Origin: Paludibacter sp. | GTDB lineage: Bacteria > Bacteroidota > Bacteroidia > Bacteroidales > Paludibacteraceae | Reading direction: 5' to 3' | NCBI GenBank assembly: GCA_028710415.1 | Contig: JAQTUE010000011.1 | Location: forward strand, 62,001-126,000 | Length of the DNA stretch: 64,000 bases | Shown here: in pieces, positions 38,291-48,924 of the stretch | Position numbering within the stretch: the first letter of the stretch is position 1 | Layout of the letters: the number at the start of each line of letters is the position of its first letter | Made by a program: the position numbers and the translations under genes | The notes under the pieces: model-generated | Database searches by the model: none | What the model was told of the DNA's origin: nothing | Seen by the model: only the letters and a program-made list of their open reading frames with translations

Positions 38291-40132
38291 ATGTGTGGAA
38301 TTGTAGGTTATATTGGAACTAAACAGGCTTATCCTATACTTATAAAAGGACTTCGCAGACTGGAATACAGGGGATACGACAGTGCCGGAATTGCATTGTT
38401 GCATAATGACAACCTGAATGTATATAAAGCAAAAGGCAAGGTATCAGACCTGGTTCAATTTGCAGAACAAAAAGATATTGAAGGGACAATTGGAATTGCA
38501 CATACCCGTTGGGCAACCCATGGTGAACCCAATCAGGTAAATGCACACCCACATTTTTCACAGTCGGAAGAACTGGCCATCATCCATAACGGGATCATTG
38601 AAAACTATGCTGTTTTAAAAGAAGGGTTGAAAAAACACGGTTATACTTTCAGCAGTGATACCGATACCGAAGTACTGATACAACTTATTGAGTTTATAAA
38701 AAAATCGAATAAAGTAGATTTAACTACAGCCGTTCAATTGGCCCTTAACCAGGTTGTTGGAGCCTATGCCATCGCAGTCATTGAAAAAGGACAACCTGAT
38801 TTGATCGTGGCAGCCCGTAAAGGAAGCCCATTGGTAGTAGGTATTGGCGAGGATGAATATTTTTTGGCCTCTGATGCAACCCCGATCATTGAATATACCA
38901 ATAAGGTAGTCTATATTGGAGAAGAGGAAATCGTTACATTGGAACGTGGCAAAGGATTGAAAATACGTACCATCGGGAATGTTGAAAAAACTCCTGAAGT
39001 AATGCAGCTGGAGATGACCCTGAGCCAGTTGGAAAAGGGTGGATACCCGCACTTCATGATCAAGGAAATCAACGAACAGCCTAAGACTTTGAGTGACAGT
39101 ATGAGAGGCCGTGTGAATATTGATGAGAATAACATCACATTAGCCGGATTCATTGACAACAAAGAAAAATTCCTGAAAGCAAAACGTATTATCATTACTG
39201 CTTGCGGAACATCCTGGCATGCCGGATTAATCGGAAAATATGCCATTGAGGAATTTGCAAGAATACCGGTAGAAGTAGAATACTCTTCAGAATTCAGGTA
39301 TCGCAAACCGGTTATCAATCCGGACGATATCGTTATTGCCATATCACAATCCGGTGAAACCGCCGATACCCTGGCAGCCGTTGAACTGGCTAAATCAAAG
39401 GGCGCCTTTATCTTTGGTATCTGTAACGTGGTTGGATCTTCCATTCCAAGGAATACTCATTCAGGTTGTTATACCCATGCAGGTCCTGAAATCGGGGTTG
39501 CCTCAACAAAAGCATTTACTGCCCAGGTTACAGTACTGACCATGCTGGCATTGATCATAGGAAAAGAAAAAGGTACCATCAGCCAGGAAGATTACCTGAA
39601 AATAGTCTATGAACTGGCCCGTATCCCTGAAAAGATCAAGGAAATCCTGAAACAGGATAAAGTGATAGCAGAGTTTTCGAAAACATTCACCTATGCACAG
39701 AACTTTATTTATTTAGGCCGTGGATATAATTTCCCGGTAGCCCTCGAAGGAGCGCTTAAATTAAAGGAAATATCGTATATCCATGCAGAAGGATATCCGG
39801 CTGCAGAAATGAAACACGGTCCTATCGCCCTGATAAGCCAGGAAATGCCTGTTGTAGTGATTGCACCAAGTGTGGGTATGTACGAAAAGGTGGTAAGCAA
39901 TATCCAGGAAATAAAAGCCCGCAAGGGGAAAATTATATCCATCGTCACCGAAGGGGATGTGGTGGTAAGCAATTTGTCGGATTACAGTATCTTCATACCT
40001 GATACTGTAGAGTGTCTGGTGCCTTTGCTGGCAGCCATTCCGTTGCAGTTGTTAGCCTACCACATAGCAGTGGTTAAAGGTTGTGACGTCGATCAACCGC
40101 GAAACCTTGCCAAATCGGTAACTGTTGAATAA
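38291..40132 (+). CDS. glmS: Glutamine-fructose-6-phosphate aminotransferase (isomerizing)
   Basis: MCGIVGYIG, RGYDSAGIAL, SIS domains, C-term DQPRNLAKSVTVE. Confidence 0.97.
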   Translation: MCGIVGYIGTKQAYPILIKGLRRLEYRGYDSAGIALLHNDNLNVYKAKGKVSDLVQFAEQKDIEGTIGIAHTRWATHGEPNQVNAHPHFSQSEELAIIHNGIIENYAVLKEGLKKHGYTFSSDTDTEVLIQLIEFIKKSNKVDLTTAVQLALNQVVGAYAIAVIEKGQPDLIVAARKGSPLVVGIGEDEYFLASDATPIIEYTNKVVYIGEEEIVTLERGKGLKIRTIGNVEKTPEVMQLEMTLSQLEKGGYPHFMIKEINEQPKTLSDSMRGRVNIDENNITLAGFIDNKEKFLKAKRIIITACGTSWHAGLIGKYAIEEFARIPVEVEYSSEFRYRKPVINPDDIVIAISQSGETADTLAAVELAKSKGAFIFGICNVVGSSIPRNTHSGCYTHAGPEIGVASTKAFTAQVTVLTMLALIIGKEKGTISQEDYLKIVYELARIPEKIKEILKQDKVIAEFSKTFTYAQNFIYLGRGYNFPVALEGALKLKEISYIHAEGYPAAEMKHGPIALISQEMPVVVIAPSVGMYEKVVSNIQEIKARKGKIISIVTEGDVVVSNLSDYSIFIPDTVECLVPLLAAIPLQLLAYHIAVVKGCDVDQPRNLAKSVTVE

Positions 40133-40181
40133 AGTATAAAATAGCCCCTGACTTGAAACGTTGGGGCTTTTTGTTTGTTAG

Positions 40182-40300
40182 TTAGTTGATTAAGTTGACT
40201 AAGTTGATTAAGTTGATTAAGTTGATTGGTTGATTAAGTTGATTGAGTTAATTGGTCGATTAAGTTGATTGAGTTGAATAAGTAAGGTTGATTAGGATTA
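40182..40300. repeat. GTTGATTAA microsatellite
   Basis: Direct reading. Confidence 0.9.
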
Positions 40301-40328
40301 TTAGTTCATTTTTCAAATTCTTTTTTTT

Positions 40329-42128
40329 ATGTGTGGTATAGCAATGATTAGGCTGTTAAAGCCATTGGATTATTATCAGGAAAAATATGGAACCTGGCAG
40401 TATGGATTACAGAAAATGTACCTGCTCATGGAAAAGCAACATAACCGGGGGCAGGAAGGTGCCGGCCTGGCTACTGTGAAGCTTGACATGCCTCCGGGTG
40501 AAGAATATATCTGGCGCGAACGCATGGAAGGCAAGAATGCTATCCAGGATATTTTCGCCAAGATCAACAAGGATATGGCACAGTCAGCCCTATCCGATTT
40601 TACAAATCCAATGGATTGCAAAGCCGATAATCCTTTTGCCGGGGAACTCTACCTAGGTCATTTGCGATACAGTACCACCGGGAAAAGCGGTTTGTCCTAC
40701 ATACATCCATTTCTGAGACGTCATAACTGGAAAGCCCGCACCATGCTGCTTGCCGGGAACTTTAACCTGACGAATGTGGATGAGATTTTTGACCATCTAA
40801 CTTCACAGGGACAACACCCAAGGGAAAAAGCAGATACATTTTTAATGCTTGAATCACTTGGGAATAAATTAGACCGTGAAGTCCAACATGAATATGACCT
40901 GATTAAACAACGATATACGAATGATGTTGTTATTACCAAAAAGATTGAAGACCAGCTGGATATTGCTTCCTTTATACGTAAATCTGAACGCCATTGGGAT
41001 GGTGGATATGTAATTTGTGGTATGCTCGGTCATGGTGATTCGTTTGTGTTCCGTGATCCAAAAGGAATCAGGACTGCATTCTATTATGCCGATGATGAAG
41101 TAGTGGTGACGGCTTCTGAACGACCTGTTATTCAGACAGCCATGAATGTGAAAGAAGAGGATATTCATGAACTGAAACCGGGGCAAGCGATGATTATCAA
41201 AAAGAATGGTAAAATTCAGTTTGAAACAATCCGTGAGGCAGATGCAAATATAACACCTTGTTCGTTTGAGCGTATCTATTTTTCCAGGGGAAGTGATTTG
41301 GATATCTACAAGGAACGGAAGAAACTGGGTGAATCATTAAGTGCACCAATTCTGAAAGCCATTGATAATGATATGGAAAACACCGTTTTCTCGTTCATAC
41401 CCAATACTGCCGAAGTTGCATTCTTTGGAATGAAAGATGGTATCAAAACTTCTACAGGGAAACCTATCCGTGCAGAGAAGGTATTGATTAAAGATATTAA
41501 ATTACGTACATTTATTTCGAATAATAATGAGCGGAATGACCTTGCAACCCATGTTTACGATATTACTTACGGTTCTATCCGCCGTGGGAAAGTAGATAAC
41601 CTGGTAGCAATTGATGATTCTATTGTACGGGGTACAACGCTTAAACAAAGTATCCTGACTATTCTGAACAGGCTGGAACCAAAGAAGATTGTCATAGTCT
41701 CTTCTTCACCCCAGGTGCGTTTCCCCGATTATTATGGCATTGACATGGCCCGGATGAATGAGTTTTGTGCTTTCAGGGCAGCCATTGAATTGTTGAAGGA
41801 GTCAGGCAGGCAATCGATCATTGATGATGTATACCGCAAAGCCAAAGAACAGGAACATCTGCCAAAAGAACAGGTTGTCAATTATGTGACGGAAATATAC
41901 AAACCCTTTACGCAGGATGAAGTATCAAAGAAAATAGCTGAAATGCTTACCCCGGCTGATGTGGACTGTCCCGTGGAACTGGTGTATCAAACCCTGGAAG
42001 GGCTTCATCTGGCCTGTCCGAATCATTCCGGCGATTGGTATTTCTCAGGCAATTACCCAACACCCGGTGGAAACAGGCTGGTTAACCAAGCCTATATCAA
42101 TTATTACGAAGGAAGAGACCAAAATTAA
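40329..42128 (+). CDS. Amidophosphoribosyltransferase-like class II glutamine amidotransferase
   Basis: MCGIAMIRLL, QHNRGQEGAGLA, VAIDDSIVRGTTLKQSI. Confidence 0.85.
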   Translation: MCGIAMIRLLKPLDYYQEKYGTWQYGLQKMYLLMEKQHNRGQEGAGLATVKLDMPPGEEYIWRERMEGKNAIQDIFAKINKDMAQSALSDFTNPMDCKADNPFAGELYLGHLRYSTTGKSGLSYIHPFLRRHNWKARTMLLAGNFNLTNVDEIFDHLTSQGQHPREKADTFLMLESLGNKLDREVQHEYDLIKQRYTNDVVITKKIEDQLDIASFIRKSERHWDGGYVICGMLGHGDSFVFRDPKGIRTAFYYADDEVVVTASERPVIQTAMNVKEEDIHELKPGQAMIIKKNGKIQFETIREADANITPCSFERIYFSRGSDLDIYKERKKLGESLSAPILKAIDNDMENTVFSFIPNTAEVAFFGMKDGIKTSTGKPIRAEKVLIKDIKLRTFISNNNERNDLATHVYDITYGSIRRGKVDNLVAIDDSIVRGTTLKQSILTILNRLEPKKIVIVSSSPQVRFPDYYGIDMARMNEFCAFRAAIELLKESGRQSIIDDVYRKAKEQEHLPKEQVVNYVTEIYKPFTQDEVSKKIAEMLTPADVDCPVELVYQTLEGLHLACPNHSGDWYFSGNYPTPGGNRLVNQAYINYYEGRDQN

Positions 42129-42146
42129 TTCATAATACTAACAAGT

Positions 42147-42482
42147 ATGAGTAATAGTAAGAATTTTATCTTTGATGCGGAGACTGAGTGGGTTCAGATC
42201 AATGAGGGCATGCGTCGTCAGATTTTAGGATATGATGACCAAATGATGCTGGTAAAAATAGAATTTAAGGCTGGTGGAGTAGGCACTGTCCATACCCATA
42301 TTCACCGTCAGTGTACCTATGTGGTCAGTGGAGTTTTTGAATTTGAAATTAACGGAGAAAAGAAAGTCGTAAAGACAGGTGACGGACTCTACATGGAACC
42401 AAACATTCCGCATGGAGTTGTCTGCCTGGAAGAAGGTATTTTGATTGATACTTTTAGTCCTGTACGGGCTGATTTTCTGTAA
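42147..42482 (+). CDS. Cupin domain-containing protein
   Basis: GTVHTHIHRQCTYVVSGVFEFEINGEKKVVKTGDGLYMEPNIPHG. Confidence 0.92.
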   Translation: MSNSKNFIFDAETEWVQINEGMRRQILGYDDQMMLVKIEFKAGGVGTVHTHIHRQCTYVVSGVFEFEINGEKKVVKTGDGLYMEPNIPHGVVCLEEGILIDTFSPVRADFL

Positions 42483-42630
42483 GAGTCAAGAACCAAGAGT
42501 CAAGAACCAAGAACCAAGACTCAAGAATTAAGATACAAGATTCAAGAACATAGAACAAAGAATAATACGCAATATATTAGTATCTTGCACTTATTATGTC
42601 AAATTAATTTGTTCGTTGTAAATAACTAAA

Positions 42631-42662
42631 AAAAGGCACGCAATACGCGTGCCTTTTTTATT
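42631..42662. terminator. Bidirectional-type terminator
   Basis: aaaaaaaggcacgcaatacgcgtgcctttttt. Confidence 0.85.
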
Positions 42663-42758
42663 TACTAAACCTTATTGGTTTAAACTTTTAATCTATGCAT
42701 TTAATCCAATCGTAAATTGTAAATGAATAAATAGTAAATGACTAAATTGTAAATTATT

Positions 42759-43427
42759 TCAGACCAGTAGTTCCCTCAATCGTTTCATGTCCAGAATAGT
42801 ATATTCCTTTTTGTTGATATCGATAATCCCGTCCTGCACCATTTCCGATAAGCTCCTGGCCAGGGATGGACGGGCAATGCCAAAGAAATCGGCCAGCTCC
42901 GTTTGATTCCTGCTAATACTGAAGCTTTTCTGCGATTCAGTTTCCTGTTCCATCAGGAAATGGGCAACCTTTCCTTTTATGGTCTTGATGGATAGCATTT
43001 GCAACCGGTTAGTCAGGAATTGAGTCCGGTTGGAATTGTGGGTCAGGAATTGTTTCATGAAATCAGGATTGGTCATCATCAGGCGCATAATCTCCTCTTT
43101 GGGTATTTTCATGATCTCCACTTCCTCCAGTGCGGTAACATCCACCGGGAAATGATTGTTGTCAGAGAATAAAAAGGCAGGTGCCAGTGGACGAGGTGCC
43201 TTAATAATTTCAATCCCCAGTATATTCCCGTTCTCGGTGATCATTTCTGTCTTTACCGATCCCTCAGTGAGCATGTATAAGCTATCGCACACATCCCCCT
43301 GCCTGACAATCAGTTCATTTTTTTCATATACTTTAATTGAGCACTTCAAATCCAACAGGAATTGATCTGCATCATCAATTTGAATCTTACTGCAAATAGG
43401 ACAGGCAGCTAAATCTTCTTTTTTCAT
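42759..43427 (-). CDS. Crp/Fnr-family transcriptional regulator
   Basis: cNMP-binding fold and C-term HTH SRNQTELADFFGIARPSLARSLSEM; adjacent to an hcp cluster (HcpR-like). Confidence 0.88.
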   Translation of the reverse strand: MKKEDLAACPICSKIQIDDADQFLLDLKCSIKVYEKNELIVRQGDVCDSLYMLTEGSVKTEMITENGNILGIEIIKAPRPLAPAFLFSDNNHFPVDVTALEEVEIMKIPKEEIMRLMMTNPDFMKQFLTHNSNRTQFLTNRLQMLSIKTIKGKVAHFLMEQETESQKSFSISRNQTELADFFGIARPSLARSLSEMVQDGIIDINKKEYTILDMKRLRELLV

Positions 43428-43490
43428 TTCCTAATAATCTATTTACTTCCGGAATTGTTATACACTACAAAAATACAAACAAAATTTGAG

Positions 43491-43510
43491 AGTGTAACAA
43501 CTGTTACACT
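43491..43510. promoter_or_regulatory. Probable Crp/Fnr-type operator AGTGTAACA-AC-TGTTACACT
   Basis: Inverted repeat with 9-bp perfect arms, between the divergent regulator and cupin genes, ~40 bp upstream of a TACTTTTG box (43530-43537). Confidence 0.65.
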
Positions 43511-43564
43511 TTTATTGTTTTACAGGTTGTACTTTTGCACCATAAACATAAAACCAATAGAAAA

Positions 43565-43894
43565 ATGGAAAAGAAAGAATTCCCAAAAGCAGAGAAATTC
43601 AGCTTTACAGATAGTGTAACGTATGCAGACGATTCGATAGTAAGCAAGATATTATTACGCAATGACAAGGGTAATGTAACGCTTTTTGCATTCGATAAAG
43701 GAGAGATGCTAAGCGAGCATACAGCCCCTTTTGATGCCATTGTGCAGGTATTGGATGGATCTGTGGAAGTGGAGATTGACCACAAACCTCATATCCTGGT
43801 AACAGGCGAAAGCATCATTATGCCGGCAAATATACCTCATGCAGTGACAGCACTCGAGAAATTCAAAATGCTGCTGATCATGATTAAAGGATAA
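43565..43894 (+). CDS. Cupin domain-containing protein
   Basis: MLSEHTAPFDAIVQVLDGSVEVEI...MPANIPHAVTALEKFKMLLIMIKG; ATG 43565 preferred over the TTG inside the promoter. Confidence 0.9.
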   Translation: MEKKEFPKAEKFSFTDSVTYADDSIVSKILLRNDKGNVTLFAFDKGEMLSEHTAPFDAIVQVLDGSVEVEIDHKPHILVTGESIIMPANIPHAVTALEKFKMLLIMIKG

Positions 43895-43995
43895 GGACAT
43901 TTACAATTTACCAACATCATTTACTATTTTATCATTTACTATTTACCATTTAATAAGTCTGCGAATACTATCACATGGTAATATCACCAAAGGCT

Positions 43996-44110
43996 AATAT
44001 CACAAAATAATATCATGAAATAATATCATGAAATAATATCATGAAATAATATCATGAAATAATATCATGAAATAATATCATAAAATAATATCACGAAGTC
44101 ATATCACGAA
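43996..44110. repeat. 13-bp tandem repeat (AATAATATCATGA)n immediately upstream of the ferredoxin gene
   Basis: At least 7 units, direct reading. Confidence 0.92.
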
Positions 44111-44116
44111 GTAAAC

Positions 44117-44986
44117 ATGAAAAGAACAATTATAAAAATAGACGAAGTGCTTTGCAATGGTTGTGGAGCTTGTGTAACCGGTTGCCATGAAGGGGCACTT
44201 CAAATGATTGAAGGGAAAGCGCGTATGGTGAGTGAATTATTTTGTGACGGCCTGGGTGCCTGTATCGGGGATTGCCCGGTAGGTGCTATCACCCTGGAAG
44301 AACGGGAAGCAGAACCTTATGATGAAATAGCTACCATGCAACGCATGGTTCCAAAAGGGGAGAAAACCATCCTGGCACACCTCAAACATTTGAAAGACCA
44401 CGGTGAGTTTGACCTGCTAAAACAAGGAGTCATGTGGTTGAAGCAAAACAATGTTGCTGTGGATTTCTCATCGGTACACAATGCACCTGACCCGGCACAA
44501 CACAGCCATTCAGGTGGTGGATGCCCTGGAAGCCGCGAAATGTCTTTTGCACCGGTAGCTGCCCCGTCCTTTAAAATGGCACCTGTTGCCAATGCAGGGT
44601 CAGCCTCCCAGCTACGACAATGGCCTGTCCAGTTACACTTGTTGAATCCTGAGGCCGGTTATTTCCATGGTGCCGATGTTGTACTGGCAGCAGATTGTGT
44701 AGCCTACAGCATTGCCGATTTCCACAACCGTTTCCTGACCGGTAAAATTCTTGCCATTGCCTGTCCCAAGCTGGATAGCAACAAGGAATCGTATATAGAA
44801 AAGATTAAAGCAATGATTGCACGTTCGGCTATCAACACACTCACGGTCATTATCATGGAAGTACCATGTTGTGGTGGCCTTCTTCAACTGGCCGCCAAAG
44901 CAGTATCCGAGTCCGGCCGTAAAATACCATTGAAACTGGTCGTGATAGGTACCAGGGGAGATGTATTGAAGGAAGAGTGGGTGTAA
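44117..44986 (+). CDS. 4Fe-4S ferredoxin-domain protein
   Basis: CNGCGACVTGCHEGAL and CDGLGACIGDCPVGAI clusters. Confidence 0.92.
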   Translation: MKRTIIKIDEVLCNGCGACVTGCHEGALQMIEGKARMVSELFCDGLGACIGDCPVGAITLEEREAEPYDEIATMQRMVPKGEKTILAHLKHLKDHGEFDLLKQGVMWLKQNNVAVDFSSVHNAPDPAQHSHSGGGCPGSREMSFAPVAAPSFKMAPVANAGSASQLRQWPVQLHLLNPEAGYFHGADVVLAADCVAYSIADFHNRFLTGKILAIACPKLDSNKESYIEKIKAMIARSAINTLTVIIMEVPCCGGLLQLAAKAVSESGRKIPLKLVVIGTRGDVLKEEWV

Positions 44987-44989
44987 TTG

Positions 44990-45345
44990 GTTGACTGAGT
45001 TGACTAAGTTGATTAAGTTAATTGGTTAATTAAGTTGATTAGGTTTATTAGGTTAACTGGTTGTTAAAGTTGATTAGGTTTATTAGGTTAACTGGTTAAT
45101 TAAGTTGCTGGTTAATTAAGTCAATTGGATGAAGAAGTCCTTTTTGCAGTTTTACCAGTAAGCAAATAAACCAGTAAGCTAATAAACCTAATCAACTTAC
45201 TCAACTTACTCAACTTAATCAACTTAATTAACCAATTAACCAATTAACTTAATCAACTTACTCAACTTACTCAACTTAATTAACCAATTAACCAATAAAC
45301 TTAATCAACTTAGTCAACTTAATTAACCAATCAACAAATCAACCA
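44990..45345. repeat. GTTGATTAA-type microsatellite with inverted arms
   Basis: (AAGTTGATTA)n arm, unique centre ~45121-45180, (TTAATCAACTTA)n arm. Confidence 0.9.
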
Positions 45346-45350
45346 ACACA

Positions 45351-46586
45351 ATGAGCGAACTAATTAATAATTCACAAATCAGAAAAGAAAAGCTGAAAGA
45401 ACTTATTCTGAAGTTACATCATGGAGAATCGCAGGAATTGGTACGTAACGAGCTTTTGCTGTCCCTGAGCCAGATTCCTTACGGTGAAGTAGTAGAAGTA
45501 GAGCAGGAGCTGATTAGCGAGGGGCTTCCCGAAGCTGAAATTCTTGATCTGTGTGATGCACATTCGGCAGTGCTCGAAGGACATGTCGATTTGTCAGCCC
45601 TGAAAGTAGTAACCGAAGGCCATCCGGTAGATGTCTTTCGTAAAGAAAATGCTGAAATACGGAAAGTGGCACATGAAATCTTTGAAGTTATTTCAGGGAT
45701 TAACCAGGCAACCGGGGAAAACGTTGAAGGCATGATCATGAAATTAAGAGGTTTATTCAATAACCTGTATGATGTGGATAAGCACTATCAACGTAAAGAA
45801 TACCTGCTCTTCCCATACCTGGAGAAATTAGGCATAACAGGACCCCCAAAGGTTATGTGGGGCAAGCATGACGAAATTCGTGAACTCATCAAAGGCAGTA
45901 TCGAAATATTGCTAATGCAGGACATTACCAAAGATGAACTGTTGGCAAGTGCTGATATTATTCTAAAGCCAGCTGCCCGCAATGCAGACGAAATGATTAC
46001 AAAAGAAGAAGAAATCCTGCTTCCCATGTCTTTGGATAACCTGACTGAAGAGGATTGGTATGAGATTCACAAGCAATCCCTTGAAATCGGTTATTGCCTG
46101 TACGATCCTAAAGTAGAATGGCAACCTGAATGGGCTGAGAAACTGTCAATCAACGAGTCGCAAAAGAATGGCAGCAATATCCAACTGCCATCAGGAAGTT
46201 TCTCTGCAGAGGAATTAATGGCCATATTGAATACGTTGCCAATTGACATGACCTTTGTGGATAAGGATGACAAGGTTAAGTATTTCTCCCAGGGTGCAGA
46301 ACGTATATTCCAACGTAACCGTGCCATTCTAAACCGGGATGTCCGCCATTGCCATCCACCTGCAAGTGCGCATATTGTTGATAAAATCCTGGATGATTTT
46401 AAGAGTGGACGTCAGGAAAGTGCTCCATTCTGGATCAATATGGGTGGCAAAATGATTCATATTGAGTATTTCGCCCTTCGCAATGATAACGGGGAATACC
46501 TGGGTACACTCGAAGTCTCTCAAAATATCGCCCCATACCGGGAGCTGGAAGGTGAACAACGTATTCTCTCCTACAAATCTATTTAA
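45351..46586 (+). CDS. DUF438 domain protein (hemerythrin-like + PAS)
   Basis: LILKLHHGESQELVRNEL; hemerythrin-like H/E pattern; PAS LNTLPIDMTFVDKDDKVKYFSQGAERIFQRNRAILNRDVRHCHPP. Confidence 0.9.
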   Translation: MSELINNSQIRKEKLKELILKLHHGESQELVRNELLLSLSQIPYGEVVEVEQELISEGLPEAEILDLCDAHSAVLEGHVDLSALKVVTEGHPVDVFRKENAEIRKVAHEIFEVISGINQATGENVEGMIMKLRGLFNNLYDVDKHYQRKEYLLFPYLEKLGITGPPKVMWGKHDEIRELIKGSIEILLMQDITKDELLASADIILKPAARNADEMITKEEEILLPMSLDNLTEEDWYEIHKQSLEIGYCLYDPKVEWQPEWAEKLSINESQKNGSNIQLPSGSFSAEELMAILNTLPIDMTFVDKDDKVKYFSQGAERIFQRNRAILNRDVRHCHPPASAHIVDKILDDFKSGRQESAPFWINMGGKMIHIEYFALRNDNGEYLGTLEVSQNIAPYRELEGEQRILSYKSI

Positions 46587-46599
46587 ATAATTTGATACC

Positions 46600-47121
46600 A
46601 TGATCAATAATAATTTAATTATCACCCCAAAAACCAAAGTATTGGACCTGATTGATACGTATCCTGAGCTTGAAGACCTGTTGTTGGCATATGTGCCTGC
46701 ATTTGAGAAACTGAAGAATCCACTGCTCCGGCGTACCGTTGCAAAAGTGGCTACCTTACAGCAGGCTGCTATCATAGGCAATGTGGATATCAGTAATTTA
46801 ATCAATGTGTTACGAAATGAAATAGGACAAGATACGACAATGGAAACAGCAGAAAACCAACAATACAACTATACAAAACCTGAATGGTTTAACGAATCGA
46901 ATGTAACGGTACAGTTCGATGTCAGGGAAATGCTCTCGAAGGGTGAACATCCGGTCAATCAGGTATTGGCCGATCTCAAGGCACTTCCTGAAGGTCAGAT
47001 CTATCACATGATTGCTCCGTTCCTGCCCGTTCCTTTAATTGATAAAGCCACAGGATTGAATTTTGCACATTGGATTGACCAGAAAGAGGATAACCTGTTC
47101 AATATCTATTTTTCGAAATAA
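46600..47121 (+). CDS. DUF1858 + DUF2249 protein
   Basis: VLDLIDTYPELEDLLLAYVPAFEKLKNPLLRRTVAKVATLQQAA; LKALPEGQIYHMIAPFLPVPLIDKA. Confidence 0.88.
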   Translation: MINNNLIITPKTKVLDLIDTYPELEDLLLAYVPAFEKLKNPLLRRTVAKVATLQQAAIIGNVDISNLINVLRNEIGQDTTMETAENQQYNYTKPEWFNESNVTVQFDVREMLSKGEHPVNQVLADLKALPEGQIYHMIAPFLPVPLIDKATGLNFAHWIDQKEDNLFNIYFSK

Positions 47122-47182
47122 CGGAGTTCTTGCCTTCATGCTGAATTAAGTAGGTGGAATAAATTAATGTCATATTTTTTAA

Positions 47183-47319
47183 TCACATAGTTCCACATAG
47201 CCAAAACACATAGAAACACATAGTTTAATACTAAAAAAGAACATAGAAAACATAGTTCCAATTTGAGCATTAACACTTTTAAATTTTACAGATACAATTC
47301 TATGTGTTTCTATGTCTTC
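47183..47319. repeat. ACACATAGAA microsatellite with inverted arm
   Basis: cacatagttccacatag...aacacatagaaacacatag ... ctatgtgtttctatg. Confidence 0.8.
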
Positions 47320-47635
47320 GATTTATAAAAAAAAATCAGATCACAGTAATTACAACTAAGTACATGCTCGAAATTAGTTTATACTTTGATAATGCATTAA
47401 GTTGTTGTATTTCAAATAGTAAACGTAAAACAATAATATAAACTAATTAGCGTGTAGTACTTATGTGGTACTATGTGAACCTATGTGATAAAATTGAATT
47501 CTTTATGAGTGCATGAACCAATGTGAAATACGACATTTAATTTGTCCTAATACTTAAATCAAGAAGGGTCATTAAAACATATTTAAATTCTCTATTGTCT
47601 GTTGACCCGGCAATTTACTCAAAAATTAAAAACTT

Positions 47636-48847
47636 ATGTCTGAATTTACGAATACTTCGGATCTCAGGTCTGTTGAACTGGCAGATTATATGCTGGGCCT
47701 GTTAAAAGGTGGAAATGGGTTGGAATTAATCGAGAAACATGCCATTAAAACCAGTAAATTCATTCCGCATGATATCATTAATGCATTTGATATCCTGATG
47801 GAGAAAAATATCCCGGTTGATGATTTGAAATACGTATCCAACAAGCTCATTAATATACTTTTTCATACGATTCTTGAATATCCGGCTTTAACTCCTCCGG
47901 AGAACAGTATCCTGAGCCTGTTGACAACAGACAATGCCATTGCACTTCAAAAACTGAAAGATTCACGTGAGTTAATCAAGGCTATCAATAAAAAAGTTGA
48001 TTCCTCTTTGTTGGTTGAACTGGCTGAACGCTTTGTTGATATTGAAAAATTCATGTTGCATTACACGGTTATTGAAAATGTTGTTTTCCCATTCATGGAA
48101 TCCGGCATGAAACACCACCAATGTGTAAAAATCATGTGGTCGTTCCATGATGACATTCGCAGGAATTTATCCAGAATGATCAGCTTGTTGAAAGCCGGTA
48201 CGTTCGACCTGAAGGAATTTAATACCTTAAGCGGGTTGCTGTTTTTCAATATCAACACGATCATTTTAAGGGAGGAGAAGATTATATTCCCTATCCTGCT
48301 GGAAACATTATCAGTGGAAATCATGCAGGATATGTTGTTGCAAACACAGGAAATAGGCTTGCCATTTGCAACAATCACTTTGCCGGTTGCAACAGTAACA
48401 AATAACGGAAAACCATCTGCAACTACTGTATTTGCCGAAGGTGACCTGGTCCACCTTCCAACAGGGGTATTAACGGTCGAACAGTTCAATATGATTTTCA
48501 ATTTTCTGCCCGTTGATATTACCTATGTGGATGAGAATGATACCGTAAAGTTTTATTCCAATCCGCCTCACCGGATCTTCCCACGGACACCGGCCATTAT
48601 CGGACGAAAGGTTCAAAACTGCCATCCCCCTGAAAGTGTGGATGTGGTCAACCGGATCATCGCTTCCTTTAAATCAGGTGAAAAAAGCGTTGCCTCATTC
48701 TGGTTTCACATGGGTCCGAGGTTTATTCTGATCCAGTATTATGCACTTCGCGATCCAAACCTGGACTATAGGGGTGTTCTGGAAGTATCCCAGGAGATCT
48801 CCGGGATTCAACAGATTGAGGGCGAAAGGAAACTGCTGGATTGGTAG
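47636..48847 (+). CDS. DUF438-like hemerythrin/PAS protein (paralogue of 45351-46586)
   Basis: FNFLPVDITYVDENDTVKFYSNPPHRIFPRTPAIIGRKVQNCHPPESVDVVNRI. Confidence 0.88.
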   Translation: MSEFTNTSDLRSVELADYMLGLLKGGNGLELIEKHAIKTSKFIPHDIINAFDILMEKNIPVDDLKYVSNKLINILFHTILEYPALTPPENSILSLLTTDNAIALQKLKDSRELIKAINKKVDSSLLVELAERFVDIEKFMLHYTVIENVVFPFMESGMKHHQCVKIMWSFHDDIRRNLSRMISLLKAGTFDLKEFNTLSGLLFFNINTIILREEKIIFPILLETLSVEIMQDMLLQTQEIGLPFATITLPVATVTNNGKPSATTVFAEGDLVHLPTGVLTVEQFNMIFNFLPVDITYVDENDTVKFYSNPPHRIFPRTPAIIGRKVQNCHPPESVDVVNRIIASFKSGEKSVASFWFHMGPRFILIQYYALRDPNLDYRGVLEVSQEISGIQQIEGERKLLDW

Positions 48848-48924
48848 AAGTCCGAATTTAAATAAAAACAAATAAATCAATTACAATAAATTAGGTCAAT
48901 TAGTTACATTTAAAAATTAAGAAT

